Assembly: GCA_023055425.1 (NCBI GenBank)
Contig: JALGPY010000012.1
Location: forward strand, 13,692,922 to 13,756,921
Direction of reading: 5' to 3'
DNA: 64,000 nucleotides
Origin: Linanthus parryae
Taxonomy: Eukaryota; Streptophyta; Magnoliopsida; Ericales; Polemoniaceae
Part shown: in pieces, positions 47,137 to 59,345 of the stretch
Numbering within the stretch: position 1 is the stretch's first letter
How the letters are laid out: each line of letters opens with the position of its first letter
The notes under the pieces: generated by a model
What the model was told of the DNA's origin: nothing
Databases searched by the model: none
What the model saw: the letters and a program-made list of their open reading frames with translations, nothing else
Made by a program: the position numbers and the translations under genes

Positions 47137-48749
47137 TGAACGCGATTTCTTAACGCGTATGCGCAAGTGCACGGTCAAGTAATATAGGGGTGGTATTTCA
47201 ACCCCGAGTTATCAATCCCAAGAGGACATACTTGATTTTATTTAATTAATTATTTAGTTTAGGGTACAGTGCATGAGGAAAGAGTTGATTGATTTAAGAA
47301 TTGAAATAACAACTAATCTAATATTTTTGTATTTTTTATATTTAATAAAATATGGAGAAACTAGGGGATCTCTAGATCACCTAGGGCTGTAGACGATTTC
47401 CGGATTATCTGAGTAACACGTTAATCTATCCTAATAAAGCCGGGTAATAGGCTATGACAATCTCCTGTCAGTGTCATGTCATTTTACGTCTCGGTTGACT
47501 ACAATCTCCTCTCGGTCTCATGTTGTCTACCGGTCCCTTCTAGCAGGTCATCTACTGGTACGATAACGGGTCCTGTCGGTCCACCGTTTCACGGAACAGC
47601 GGAATAATCCTACCGAATTGGCCAATCCTAACACTTCTCCTTTTCGGTCTCGGTGATTCGGGATTGTTGTTCACATCTCATCAATGCTAGTTAAAGTCGC
47701 TGTCGCCCACTTGCTAACTACGTAGTATTTCCGGGTCATGACTCCTTCAACACTAAGAATTAAGAATAACATGTGAAATTGACCTAGAATAAGATTAAGC
47801 ATTAAGCAAGATTCAATTCAAGACTAGACCCTAGTTTTATTGCATATCAAATCATAATCACGTCGTGTCAATAGACGAGATTCAATAACAAGTTCAAGAA
47901 ACTAAGTATTCGTTCAATAAATCGAAACCTAAAGCATGAAACAAAGATTCAAATCCGGTGAAATTAACCGTCTACATAACCCTAGTCTCTCTAGAGAAGC
48001 CTAGAAAAGGTCTAGCTAATTGTAATACAAATAGCAAAACACGATAGTTGCTCCATAAAAAGATTGAGGTAGGAAGAAGAAGAAGAAAAAAAAACTCAAA
48101 CCCTAGATCATCAATGGATATTTTGGCCTTCGTCTTTGTCTCTCCTCCGTCCTCCTCTTTCTCCTTGCGTGAATCCTCTCCAAGAAACGTGAATGAATCT
48201 TTTCCCCAGCTCCTAGGTCACTTAATACAATATTCCCCTCACTTCTTGCCCAAAAGTTCTTAAAAATTGCGTTGAAACCACATATTTTCGTGTATTGGGC
48301 ATCAGACTGGTCTTAAGACCAGCAGCGGGTGATTTTAAGTGGATTTCGCCCAGAATTCTAAGTATAGACTAGTCTTAAGACCAGTAGACCAGTACCAGTC
48401 TGGGGAAAAATCCTCTTTTTCTTTGATTCTTTAGTCTTTTCTTCACCCGTCTTCAACTCCATCATGCTCTTGAGCCTTCTAGTCTTTCCGAAGTTCATTC
48501 CACCTCCCATTCACATTCCTGAGCCTCCGGTTCCTGAAACGCACAACACAAAACAAATACTGGAAGATCAAATGTGACAATAAAAGCTTGAATTTACACA
48601 AAAAATGCCCGGATTACACATTTATGCTCAAACGCTCAAGCATGCTATATTTTTCCCAATTCATAGCATGAAACTAAGATTATCAACCCGGAAAGCATGC
48701 AAAATGATTTAAAACGTGCAAGAAATATAACTCTAATAGAGAGTTATCA
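47137..48749 (-). repeat. 5' LTR of X
   Basis: A 1613-bp LTR, plus-strand TGAACGCGATTTC...GAGAGTTATCA. The region that holds the GTCAC hairpin in the left LTR is deleted here (near 47300). The terminal TAACTC/GAGTTA hairpin is present (48728-48746). Related to the shortened left LTR throughout. Confidence 0.87.
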
Positions 48750-48855
48750 GTAGGACTAATATGCAAGTTGGACTAATCCGAACTTGAATAGGATTAGGAG
48801 ATGGCCTTTAAGTAGTAACAAGGAGTTGTTGGACTATATAAAGGATGCTCCTAGA

Positions 48856-50289
48856 TGTAGGGTTTTGATTCATGGATGCGCAACGGAAGCATAAACAAAC
48901 ATAAAACCATGCAAAACCCTCCAAGGATCACAAGTCAAGAGACATAACGATGGTAAGGGTTAGAAATCATAAGTACGCCTTAGGGTTCTCCTTTGATGAC
49001 TTCAAACGCGAATTGTGTCACGTTCTCTATAGTTGATCCACGCCTAGAGTTGATCCTAGATCTCCCAAGTCCTTGGTGCTAGCCCGGAAGAGGAAGAGGA
49101 AGAAGAATCACGCAAAACGAGACCCAAAAGGAGGGTCTCGGCCTCCTTTGGCCGACGGGGACGGGGCGGCGGCAAGGGGGCGGTCGGCTCTTTTGTTGCT
49201 TGCTCTCTCTCCTTTTGTTCTCTCCCACTCTTTGTTATGTTCAATTATGAGCATAAGTTATTATGGGAAGGAAGGAAGGAAGGAAGGTCCTTTATATAGT
49301 CCAACAACTCCTTGTTAACTACCTAAAGGACTTATTCTAGTCCTACTAGAATTCAATTTAGTCCCTTCCTTGCAAATTAGTCCCTACTAAGTTTGCAAGG
49401 GTTTGCAAAGTGATCCTTCTAATTAATTAATCCAATTAATTAATTCCCAAATCTAGCTCAACTCTATATAGCGTGTGACCCCATAGGTTCTATCTAGTTG
49501 GTAGCAACTATTTGCTAATATGGAGCGGTCTCTAGCAAAACATCCATTCTAGCCAACTAATAGAATAGTCATCTTGAAAACCTTTGTACAAGTAATTGTC
49601 TCATCCCTTTGTCTCTATATCTGGATTGGACACGAGACATACAAGTCACACTCGTATATCCAATCCATAGTTTCTCGATCCATGGGAATAGCCTTATTCG
49701 TGCAAATAACATCAATATCCCATATTGATTTATTTGAGTCTGGCCAGACATTCTATAAGCACTATCCCTCGAGTGGCCTAGGATATTTGCTCCCGTTGTG
49801 TGGGAGGGACAAATTCTATCTACGTCCACTACGATCTCTAAGCTTGCTTCTTATTGTATCCAGTACACACCTTTATAACTACCCAGTTACGGTGTAGCGT
49901 TTAACGCTACCAAGATCACAATAATCCACAACTAGAATATCTAGTGACTTCAAGTCTAAGGATGACAATAGCATTGTACCGCGAGAAGCGCTTGTGACTC
50001 AACATAACGTGTATGTAGCCTTCTCGGAGATGGGTCAATCCAGTGCAACATTCCCTAATGCACACCTATGTGTTGGATCATGATATCTCCATATCAATCC
50101 AACCCCATACTAGTCTATAGATGATTGTCCCATTTAATCATTATACTTGACTAGGGATATTTAAGATAAACAACACAATTGTAAATCTAAGTACTTCATT
50201 ATATTAAATATCCAATAAATAATAAATGAATATCTAGCCACAAATAATTCATACTAAACTAGATTGCCTCTAGGGCATCTATTCCAACA
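48856..50289 (-). repeat. 3' LTR of copia D
   Basis: A complete 1434-bp LTR, plus-strand TGTAGGGTTTTG...TATTCCAACA. The - strand TATA-like CTATATAAAGGA is at about 49291-49302, with a GCCGAC/GTCGGC stem at 49151-49156 and 49183-49188. Confidence 0.94.
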
Positions 50290-50303
50290 GTCTCCCACTT
50301 GCA
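50290..50303 (-). promoter_or_regulatory. Polypurine tract of copia D
   Basis: Sense AAGTGGGAGAC lies directly before the 3' LTR TGTTGGAATAG. The same sequence precedes the LTR of A (31636-31646) and is deleted from C. Confidence 0.87.
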
Positions 50304-53300
50304 CTAGAGCCAATCTGGCGCATCTCGTATGCCCATACTCCTAGTGTGCCCTTCATGCTTCCACTGCGTGAGAGGCTTTGTAAGCGGGTCTGACAGATTA
50401 TCATCTATAGGAATCTTGCATATCCGAACGTCTCCTCTATCGATAATATCTCGAATCAGATGAAACTTCCTGAGCACGTGCTTGGACTTCTGGTGCGACC
50501 TGGGTTCCTTTGATTGCGCGATCGCCCCAGTGTTGTCACATAACAACTCAACTGGATCCGCAATGCTAGGGACCACACCAAGTTCAGAAACAAACTTTCT
50601 GATCCAAACAGCTTCCTTTGCTGCGCCATTCGCAGCAATGTACTCAGCCTCTGTTGTAGAATCAGCTACCGTCTCTTGCTTGGAACTCTTCCAGCTCACC
50701 GCTGCTCCATTCAGGCAAAACACATATCCCGATTGTGATCTAAAGTCATCTCCGTCGGTTTGGAAGCTTGCATCAGTGTAACCCCTTACACGCAACTCTT
50801 CCTCACCGCCAAATATCAAGAAAGAATCCTTAGTTCTTCTCAAGTACTTTAGGATGTTCTTGACTGCAATCCAGTGACTCTCACCCGGATTGGATTGGTA
50901 TCTGCTTGTCATACTCAAGGCATATGACACATCAGGTCTAGTACATAACATGGCGTACATGATAGATCCTATGGCCGAGGCATAGAGGATTCTACTCATG
51001 CGTTCCTTCTCAATATCATTGGAAGGACAACAACTCTTCGAAAGAGTGATTCCATGTGACATGGGCAAGAATCCCTTCTTGGAATCTTGCATGTTGAACC
51101 GTTTCAACACCTTGTCAATATATGTACTTTGACTTAGGCCTAGCAACCTCTTAGATCTATCTCTATAGATCTTTATACCGAGTATATAGGCTGCTTCCCC
51201 TAAGTCCTTCATTGAGAAACACTTTCCTAGCCAATCTTTAACAGACTGCATCATGGGAATGTCGTTTTCAATGAGTAGTATGTCATCCACATACAAGACC
51301 AGAAAAGCTACAGAGCTCCCACTAACCTTCTTGTAGACACAAGACTCATCTTCGTTTCTGATGAAGCCAAAATCTTTGACCACTTCATCAAAACGTCGAT
51401 TCCAACTCCTAGAAGCTTGCTTCAATCCATAAATGGATCGTTGCAGCTTACAGACTTTATTGGCTTGCTTTGGATCCTCAAAACCCTCCGGCTGTATCAT
51501 ATACACGTCCTCGAGGAGATTCCCATAAAGGAATGCTGTTTTGACATCCATCTGCCAAATCTCATAGTCGGGATATGCTGCAATCGCAAGTAGGATTCGG
51601 ATGGATTTGGTCATAGCGACTGGTGAAAAGGTTTCATCATAGTCAATACCATGAATCTGTCTGAATCCTTTAGCCACCAATTGGCCCTTATAGGTAATCA
51701 CATTACCATCCATGTCGATCTTCTTCTTGAAGACCCACTTGCACCCTATGGGCCGCGCCCCATCGGGTGGTTCCACCAAAGTCCATACTTTGTTGGTATA
51801 CATGGATTCCATCTCGGATCTCATGGCTTCCAGCCACTTCTGAGAGTCTGGGCCACTCATGGCCTCCTCATAGGTAGTCGGCTCATCATCTATGAGCATC
51901 GTGTCACCGGAATCGGTTACGAGAAGTCCATACCTCTCGGGTTCCTGGCGCACTCTACTAGATCTACGAAGCTCTTGTGTTACCTGAACAGGTTGCTCCA
52001 CAACTACTTGTGGATCCTGTTCATGTTCCATAATCGGTTCAGTGATTTGTGGTTCTTGAACCTCTTCAAGTTCTTCATTCCTCCCACTTGCTTCTTTAGA
52101 GACAAACTCTCTTTCTAGAAACACGCCGGTCCGAGCAACAAACACTTTGTTCTCGGTTGGATTGTAGAAGTAGTAACCCTTAGTTTCCTTAGGGTACCCC
52201 ACAAATTTACACTTATCCGATTTAGGCCCCAGCTTGTCTGATTGTAAACGTTTTACATAGACATCGCAGCCCGAAATCCTCATGAACGACAGTGTGGGAC
52301 GCCTCCCACTCCACATCTCATATGGTGTCTTCATGACTGATTTAGATGGAACACGGTTAATGGTGAAAGCTGCACTTAATAGAGCGTAGCCCCAAAATGA
52401 TAATGGAAGATCGGTTTGACACATCATAGATCGAACCATATCCAATAGGGTTCGATTCCTCCTCTCGAACACGCCATTCCATTGTGGCGTTCCGGGTGGA
52501 GCACGATCCCACTCTCTAAGATAGTCGTCAAACTCTTGGCTCAAGTATTCTCCTCCACGATCCGATCGTAGAGCCTTGATACTTTTGCCAAGTTGCTTTT
52601 CTACTTCATTCTTGAATTCTTTGAACACTTCAAAGGATTCGGATTTTGCCCATATAAGGTACACAAATCCATATCTACTGTAATCATCAGTAAATGTAAT
52701 GAAGTAGACATAACCACCCCTGGCAGGCGTGGCAAATGACCCACACACATCGGAATGTATGAGCGCCAATTGCTCACTGGTCCTCTTTCCTTTCTTATTG
52801 AAAGGGGACTTTGTCATTTTTCCAATAAACAAGCCTCACATATCTCATATGATTCAAAATCAAATGAGTCTAGTAATCCATCCTTATGGAGTCTAGATAC
52901 ACGTTTCTCATTTATGTGGCCTAAACGACAGTGTCATAAATAAGCAGGATTTAAATCATTTATTTTAATCCGCTTGGTATTAATGTTGTAGACAGGATTG
53001 CTTAGATCAAGGACATAAAGTCCATTAAATAATTGCGCGCTAAAATAGTGAATATTATTTAAATAAAAGGAACAACAATTGTTCTTTATCGAAATAATAA
53101 AACCATCCTTGTCCAAACAAGAAATAGAAATAATGTTCCTGCTCATAGCAGGCACAAAATAGCAATTATTTAATTCTAAAACTAATCCTGAAGGCAGAGA
53201 TAGCTCGCACACGCCTATGGCCAACGCAGCAACCTTTGCTCCATTCCCAACGCGCAGATCTACCTCCCCTTTAGCCAATCTCCTACTTCTCTTTAGATCC

Positions 53301-54241
53301 TGTATATTTCGACAAATATGAGATCCACATCCAGTATCTAATACCCATGATGTAGAGAAGGTTAAATTGACATCTACAACAAAAATACCTGGTGGTGGTG
53401 GAATCACTATTCCAAGCCTCTTGTCCTCCAGATATTTTGGGCAGTTCCTCCTCCAGTGTCCAGGCTGACTGCAGTAGTGACACTCACCTCTAGTCACGCC
53501 CTTGACAATGCCACCGACAGGCTTAAGGGCAGGTTCCTTGGACTTGGTAACTGATTTGCCTTTGCCCTTGGAGGAAGAGGCAAACCTTTTGCCCTTTCCT
53601 TTCTGTACCATCATTATGGCCTTGCCCTTACCCTTGTTGATGCTCTGTTCAGCCGTCCTCAACATGTTGAGTAAATATGGCAGTGGTTTAACGATCTCGT
53701 TCATGTTATAGTTCATGATGAACTGTCCATAACTTTCGGGCAACGATTGCAACACGAGATCGGTTGCCAACTCTTAGCCGACCGGGAACCCCAGTCGGGC
53801 GAGATTCTCCAAGTACCCGATCATTCGGATTACATGGGGTCCCACTGGGTTCCATTCTACCATATGACACTTGAACAGCGCCTTTGAGACCTCATACCTC
53901 TCTACCCTCGCCTGCTCTTGGAAGAGCTGCTTTAGATGTTCGATCATATCGACAGCATTCATGTTTTCGTGTTGCTTCTGAAGCTCAGAAGTCATGGTGC
54001 AAAGCATAAGGCAGGCCGCATCATTAGCGTCATCAACACGCTTTTGATACGCCTTTAGGGCAGCAGGTGTTTGGTTCTCTGGACCTTCTGGAACATGCTC
54101 CTCTATTGCGTACAGTTTCTTCTCTTGCTTGAGAACAATTCTCAAGTTTCTGTACCAATCAAGAAAGTTGGTTCCAGAGAGCTTGTCCTTCTCAAGGACA
54201 GATCGTAGGGAATGTTGTGAACTCGATGAGTTGTTTGCCAT
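50304..54241 (-). pseudogene. D gag-pol; intact 842-codon integrase-RT-RNase H frame
   Basis: The start is MANNSSSSQ at 54239-54241. Gag runs to a stop at 53771-53773, where C has Gln. The next frame (53770-52934) has the rest of gag, zinc knuckle CHYCSQPGHWRRNC, protease WVLDTGCGSHIC and pre-integrase, and ends at a stop where C has Trp. A 1-base loss near 52822 follows. The frame 52832-50304 is then open for 842 codons: integrase core (HSDVCGSF, SDRGGEYL, PQWNGV), RT with YVDD (51282-51293), RNase H and the C-terminus GIRDAPDWL. Integrase lacks a few residues around DYLREW. This is a pseudogene as a whole, but its enzyme half could still be read if expressed. Confidence 0.93.
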
Positions 54242-55907
54242 TTGGAATTCTACAAAAAGGAAAATACGCAAGTTTTTAGTATTTGTGAATTTTTGACTAT
54301 ATTCAATAATGGCTAGTTTATCAAATATAGCTCCCACTATTTTTCTACGGATTAATAACCCTCAAGATATTAATGCGGAAAATATCCTTATATTTTCTAG
54401 TGGGCCAAGATCCATCTTTCATCTCCTTATGAGCTTGCTTTGGCAAGTCACCCATAATTTGACTACTTTAGGTAGGAACAATTCCAATTGCATCCCTTAT
54501 GCAACTCTTGGTTCAATTGGGCAAATAACTCCTTATTTATCCATCCATATGGATAATCCCAATTGATTGCCTCTAGGTTTCTTAATCAAATTAATAGTCT
54601 AGTTGTGTTCAACCTCTTATCTAAACAATTGCACATTGTTACGTGCCATCGCATTCTATCATGATGAACCAAGTCGCCATGCTTTGGCACGCACGAGCTT
54701 GGTAAATAATGATGATAATGAGTGTTTAAATAACGAGAAGGCAGGAACACAATATTTGAATTTTGAGGGATTTTAAATTCAATTTTTAATTGTTTTGTTG
54801 ATCAATATCAACTAATCTATCTATTTGAGTTTGGGCACAACTCCAAATAATAGATCCGGGTTGTCTAATTATTTTATTATTCTAATTGCATGCATCATCC
54901 ATACAGCAACCACACAATAATAAGACATTAAAATAAACAACCACAAAACAGAAATTAAACGTGATGTGGATATGGCCTTTTTCTAGACTAAGATAATTCC
55001 AAGCCAATGGAATTATCTATGAACCCTAAAACAAACACATCTCCATGTGTCTTGGTCTTTTGGTCCATCCTTCATAGTCATGTGGAATACTCCATGCTCC
55101 ATGCTCCATCTTTTGTGGCTTCTTTGGCTTTGGGCTTCTTTTCTTCAATCTTGGCTAACAATCTACTTTATCTAGCGCTAGCTAACTTCTATACTAAATA
55201 AAATAAATCTCACAAGTTGAGAAAAAAATGGCACGCAGGCCATAAAACCCTAATTAATTATTACAATTAATTGATCAGCTCGCAGGCCGTAAAACCAAAC
55301 CACAAAATTTAAACATCCACATCAAACCACATCCTAAGGCCATATCCAATCACCATGCGATTTGCACATAAACAGTTAAAATCCAATTTTAACGCGCTTG
55401 GTCAATTTTAATTGATTTTAGGATTTCTAGGGTTAAAACGGTCCATGGGCCCAACAATCAAATTTCCCGGGCCCAATAAGATGAACCACAAGGCCCTAGG
55501 GCCGGCCCGGCCCAAAACCCGCAAGCCTAGGCCGCGGGTTAGGGCCGCCCGGCCCCTAGGGCGGCCAAGCTTGGGCGGCAAGCAAGGGGGGCGGTCCCTA
55601 GGGGGGCCGAACGTCCTTATTGGAGTTGTTTCCAAAACAACTCCCTTGCTTGGTGCACAAGTTTGGTTGTTTCCTTGTTTTGGAAGAACTCCTTCTTCCC
55701 CAAGGATGCCCAAACCCTAGATCTAAGATCCTAAAATTTCTCAAACTCACCAATTCATGCATCCAATGCAAAAATTGGATCTTGTTATGATTAATTATTG
55801 ACAAATTGCATCCCATGCTTGATTTGTCTTGTTTTACGCGATAAACAATCAAATTAAGGTGTAAAACAACTAAAACGTAACACATAAATAACGTTTATGC
55901 TCTACGA
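54242..55907 (-). other. D 5' leader, with GC-rich block
   Basis: About 1.67 kb, matching the leader of C along its length. The GC-rich block with GGCCC and GGGCC is at about 55440-55615. It includes the antisense 85-codon frame (54309-54566). Confidence 0.75.
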
Positions 55908-55925
55908 CCTGTGGCTCTAATACCA
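55908..55925 (-). promoter_or_regulatory. Primer binding site of copia D
   Basis: - strand TGGTATTAGAGCCACAGG directly follows the 5' LTR end, complementary to Met-tRNA. Confidence 0.88.
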
Positions 55926-55926
55926 C

Positions 55927-57356
55927 TGTAGGGTTTTGATTCATGGATGCGCAACGGAAGCATAAACAAACATCAAACCATGCAAAACCCTCCAAGGATC
56001 ACAAGTCAAGAGACATAACGATGGTAAGGGTTAGAAATCATAAACACACCTTAGGGTTCTCCTTTGATGACTTCAAACGCGAATTGTGTCACGTTCTCTA
56101 TAGTTGATCCACGCCTAGAGTTGATCCTAGATCTCCCAAGTCCTTGGTGCTAGCCCGGAAGAGGAAGAGGAAGAAGAATCACGCAAAACGAGACCCAAAA
56201 GGAGGGTCTCGGCCTCCTTTGGCCGACGGGGATGGGGCGGCGGCAAGGGGGCGGTCGGCGCCCTCGTTGCTTGCTCTCTCTCCTTTCGTTCTCTCCCACT
56301 CTTTGTTATGTTCAATTATGAGCATAAGCTATTATGGGAAGGAAGGAAGGAAGGTCCTTTATATAGTCCAACAACTCCTTGTTAACTACCTAAAGGACTT
56401 ATTCTAGTCCTACTAGAATTCAATTTAGTCCCTTCCTTGCAAATTAGTCCCTACTAAGTTTGCAAGGGTTTGCAAAGTGATCCTTCTAATTAATTAATCC
56501 AATTAATTAATTCCCAAATCTAGTTCAACTTTATATAGCGTGTGACCCCATAGGTTCTATCTAGTTGGTAGCAACTATTTGCTGATATGGAGCGGTCTCT
56601 AGCAAAACATCCATTCTAGCCAACTAATAGAATAGTCATCTTGACAACCTTTGTACAAGTAATTGTCTCATCCCTTTGTCTCTATATCCGGATTGGACAC
56701 GAGACATACAATTCACACTCGTATATCCAATCCATAGTTTCTCGATCCATGGGAATAGCCTTATTCGTGCAAATAACATTAATATCCCATATTGATTTAT
56801 TTGAGTCTGGCCAGACATTCTATAAGCACTATCCCTCGAGTGGCCTAGGATATTTGCTTCCGTTATGTGGGAGGGACAAATTCTATCTACGTCCACTACG
56901 ATCTCTAAGCTTGCTTCTTATTGTATCCAGTACACGCATTTATAACTACCTAGTTACGGTGTAGCGTTTAACGCTACCAAGATCACAATAATCCACAACT
57001 AGAATATCTAGTGACTTCAAGTCTAAGGATGACAATACCATTGTACCACGAGAAGCGCTTGTGACTCAACATAACGTGTATGTAGCCTTCTGGGAGATGG
57101 GTCAATCCAGTGCAACATTCCCTAATGCACACCTATGCGTTGGATCATGATATCTCCATATCAATCCAACCCCATACTAGTCTATAGATGATTGTCCCAT
57201 TTAATCATTATACTTGACTAGGGATATTTAAGATAAACAACACTATTGTAAATCTAAGGACTTCATTATATTAAATATCCAATAAATAATAAATGAATAT
57301 CTAGCCACAAATAATTCATACTAAACTAGATTGCCTCTAGGGCGTCTATTCCAACA
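55927..57356 (-). repeat. 5' LTR of copia D
   Basis: A 1430-bp LTR, plus-strand TGTAGGGTTTTG...TATTCCAACA, followed by TSD CTAGA. The - strand TATA-like box is near 56360. Confidence 0.94.
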
Positions 57357-57770
57357 CTAGATTCCTTCCTACTAACTAATACTCATAAAATAAGTTGAGT
57401 AGGAGAGAAGCATGGAGAGAGCAAGACAAACAAGAGCCCGAAGCCCCTTGCCGTCCGCCCCCTACCCGTCGGCCAAAGATAGAGGCCGAACCCTCTATTT
57501 TGGTCTTCTTTGCGTGATTTTTTCTTCCTCCTCCACCGTTCATAGCTGGCACAAAGGATGGAGTTGTAGGATATAGATCTCAATCCTAGGCGTGGATCAA
57601 CAATAGAGACACAACAATATTTGTGTTTGAAGTCATCACAGGAGACCCACAAGGTACTTGTTATGAATCCTTTACTATCGTTATGAATTATGTTCCTGTG
57701 GTCCTTCCAGGGTCTTGATCGGATAAAATTATTATTTATTCCACTGCGTATCCATGATCAAAACCCTACA

Positions 57771-58210
57771 TTTTTTTCCCGCAATCCATTCAGTGCCATT
57801 AATCCCTTGAGTAAAACAACATGTGCTATAAGAGATATCAGAGGTCTTCCAAGCCCCAATATCTAGAACACGAGCATAAATACCCCCAAATAATGTGAAT
57901 GGCATCCATATTATTATCTCTGATGATATTCCAAATGTTCTCTTCAAAAGGGATACTTGTGTTCGGATGGTAGCCACATGAGGTCCAAAAACGTGAAGTA
58001 GCATGACATAACGAAGAAGAGATGATCTGGAATTTCAGGACATTGATCACAAATGAGGCAGGTTTCCCTAGAGATTCCAAGCCGCTTACTGAGAAGGATT
58101 TTTGTTGGAAGTTTTGAGTGGGCTAATTTCCAATAAAGTAACTTCCATTTTTCCGAAATATCAAGGCCCCAAATAGATCCCCAATTTAGATGGAATTGGA
58201 CAAACCATTA
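57771..58210 (-). pseudogene. LINE L, zinc-finger (zf-RVT) region
   Basis: On the - strand this reads KWKLLYWKLAHSKLPTKILL, then CLICDQCPEIPDHLFF. That is the zf-RVT pattern found near the end of plant non-LTR reverse transcriptases: Trp/Lys-rich start, LPT, C-X2-C and an Asp/Glu-HLF block. A stop follows near the continuing PSEHKYPF. The RNase H-like end and poly(A) tail lie at 33053-33496, cut off by E. The RT core is absent, so the LINE is 5'-truncated; its left border lies near 58190-58210. Confidence 0.72.
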
Positions 58211-58258
58211 GAACGATTGTTCTAGATGGAATTAGGCAAACCATCGTAAAGATTGTTG
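58187..58258 (+). repeat. 36-bp tandem duplication
   Basis: Two adjacent 36-bp units (58187-58222, 58223-58258), both starting TAGATGGAATT and sharing AAACCAT and GATTGTT, with about eight differences. They lie at the 5' edge of the LINE remnant and may mark its insertion joint. Confidence 0.75.
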
Positions 58259-58729
58259 CACATTGTTTTTACACAATGTGCTAGTATAATTTGTGTATAT
58301 TGAACATGACCAACTTAAGATCATTGTCTTTGAACTGACATAACAATACAAGCCGCGTCTCATGATTATAATGATTACTTTAAAATGGATTAGTTGGTGA
58401 TTAGGTATATGTATTCTTAACATGGGGAGATAACAAGTATTTGATAACATGAGGTCGAAATATTATTTTTAAGGATATGGACACAAGTGCAATAACAATT
58501 ACTTAGTGGTGCTAACTGTTATTAGCTTTACTTGGGATAGGTTCGCGTGGAAGCAGAAGTCCTAATAATGTTGGAACGTGATTACTATTTTCTTCTCCAC
58601 GTCCCTCACATAGCCTATATAAGTTTAAGCCATCACCAAACGGTCCAAGAGCTCACTGAAAAGCCATTTGCTCACCGAGATCCATTTTGTAGCTCATCAA
58701 CCCATGAAACTACTGTGCTTTGATTTGCC

Positions 58730-58846
58730 ATGGAGAAGACTGTTGCAAACTCATACCATTGCCAAAATAATGTTGTCGTAGATGATGCAATTGCGAATTC
58801 GTTGCACAACTCTGTTAGTTTATTACTTTGTTCATGTGATAGTTAG
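58730..58846 (+). CDS. Short 38-codon ORF downstream of a TATA-like box, uncertain
   Basis: ATG at 58730 opens 38 codons (start MEKTVANSYHCQNN). A TATA-like TATATAAG lies at 58616-58623, about 107 bp upstream, and the spacing suits a plant 5' leader. I do not recognise the peptide, and there is no second exon in view. It may be the remains of a gene's first exon or chance. Confidence 0.25.
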   Translation: MEKTVANSYHCQNNVVVDDAIANSLHNSVSLLLCSCDS

Positions 58847-59320
58847 TGAAGCGGGTCTTGATGTGTGTGTGTGCGGGTTGAATCAGGGTGGATTTGATCG
58901 AGTGCGTGTCAGTATTTAGTAGGTTGCAGAGCAAGTCTTTGTGGGGCGAGCATACCTATGGTACAATATAGGGTCAGATCGTTTCGGGTTTAGTGACTTC
59001 TAACCCGAATCGGCTCGATTTCCATCCCCCTATAAGTGGTAATAGTCCCAACGAAACGCAGTATCCCCGTCATATCTAACTTAACAAACAGATTCGCGTC
59101 CTGCCAACTCATTCAATCGAGCCTTCACTTGAGCATTTTGGCTTGGTGATTTTGTTTCACTAAATTATTTCTCCTGGTTTAGGCTGCACTGGTTATCACA
59201 ATACTTGGTTTGTTTTTTCTAGATTGTCTTACTTTGACTTTTTAATCATTAACTGAGTCACTTTGACTCAGTGATTTACATAGCAAAACAATATTATTTT
59301 TCGGAATTTTTTTAATGGTG

Positions 59321-59345
59321 TCGTAGAGTAAAGTTTACTCTACGA
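59321..59345. repeat. Perfect 12-bp inverted repeat
   Basis: TCGTAGAGTAAA (59321-59332), one G, then its exact reverse complement (59334-59345). Beyond one mismatch, TGGT and ACCA outside extend the pairing. No TSD or known transposon end was recognised. Confidence 0.9.

Larger units (their letters stand above)
34403..48749 (-). mobile_element. Element X: Athila/Tat-like non-autonomous element (contains Y and Z)
   Basis: A - strand element with 5' LTR at right (47137-48749), degenerate Asp-tRNA primer site, a Cys-rich 330-codon ORF (45973-46965), then the interrupting element Y, a short 3' interior (35490-35853) and the shortened 3' LTR (34403-35489). TSD GTAGG (34398-34402, 48750-48754) lies in solo LTR E. 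The interior lacks gag, RT and integrase. Sequence just downstream of the ORF matches W up to CAGGGGTGC, where Y starts. Part of X's interior was probably lost with the left end of Y. Confidence 0.85.
48856..57356 (-). mobile_element. Copia element D (best preserved copy of the family)
   Basis: A full-length - strand copia element with LTRs 48856-50289 and 55927-57356, polypurine tract, primer site and gag-pol. TSD CTAGA (48851-48855, 57357-57361) lies in solo LTR E. It has the same family and order as C and is about 8.5 kb. LTRs are very similar by eye. Two stops and a 1-bp frameshift break gag-pol before an intact integrase-RT-RNase H frame. Confidence 0.94.
33497..57770 (+). mobile_element. 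Element E: copia solo LTR, split by X and D
   Basis: Three pieces, 33497-34402, 48755-48855 and 57362-57770, join into one 1.42-kb LTR of the A/C/D family (TGTTGGAATAGATGCCC...CCCTACA, + orientation). It is flanked by T runs giving TSD TTTTT (33492-33496, 57771-57775). No interior or second LTR exists, so it is a solo LTR left by LTR-LTR recombination. X entered at GTAGG and D at CTAGA; each TSD is present on both sides. The joined pieces align in order with the A LTR, e.g. across TTAGTAGGACTAATATGC at 32530. Confidence 0.92.
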
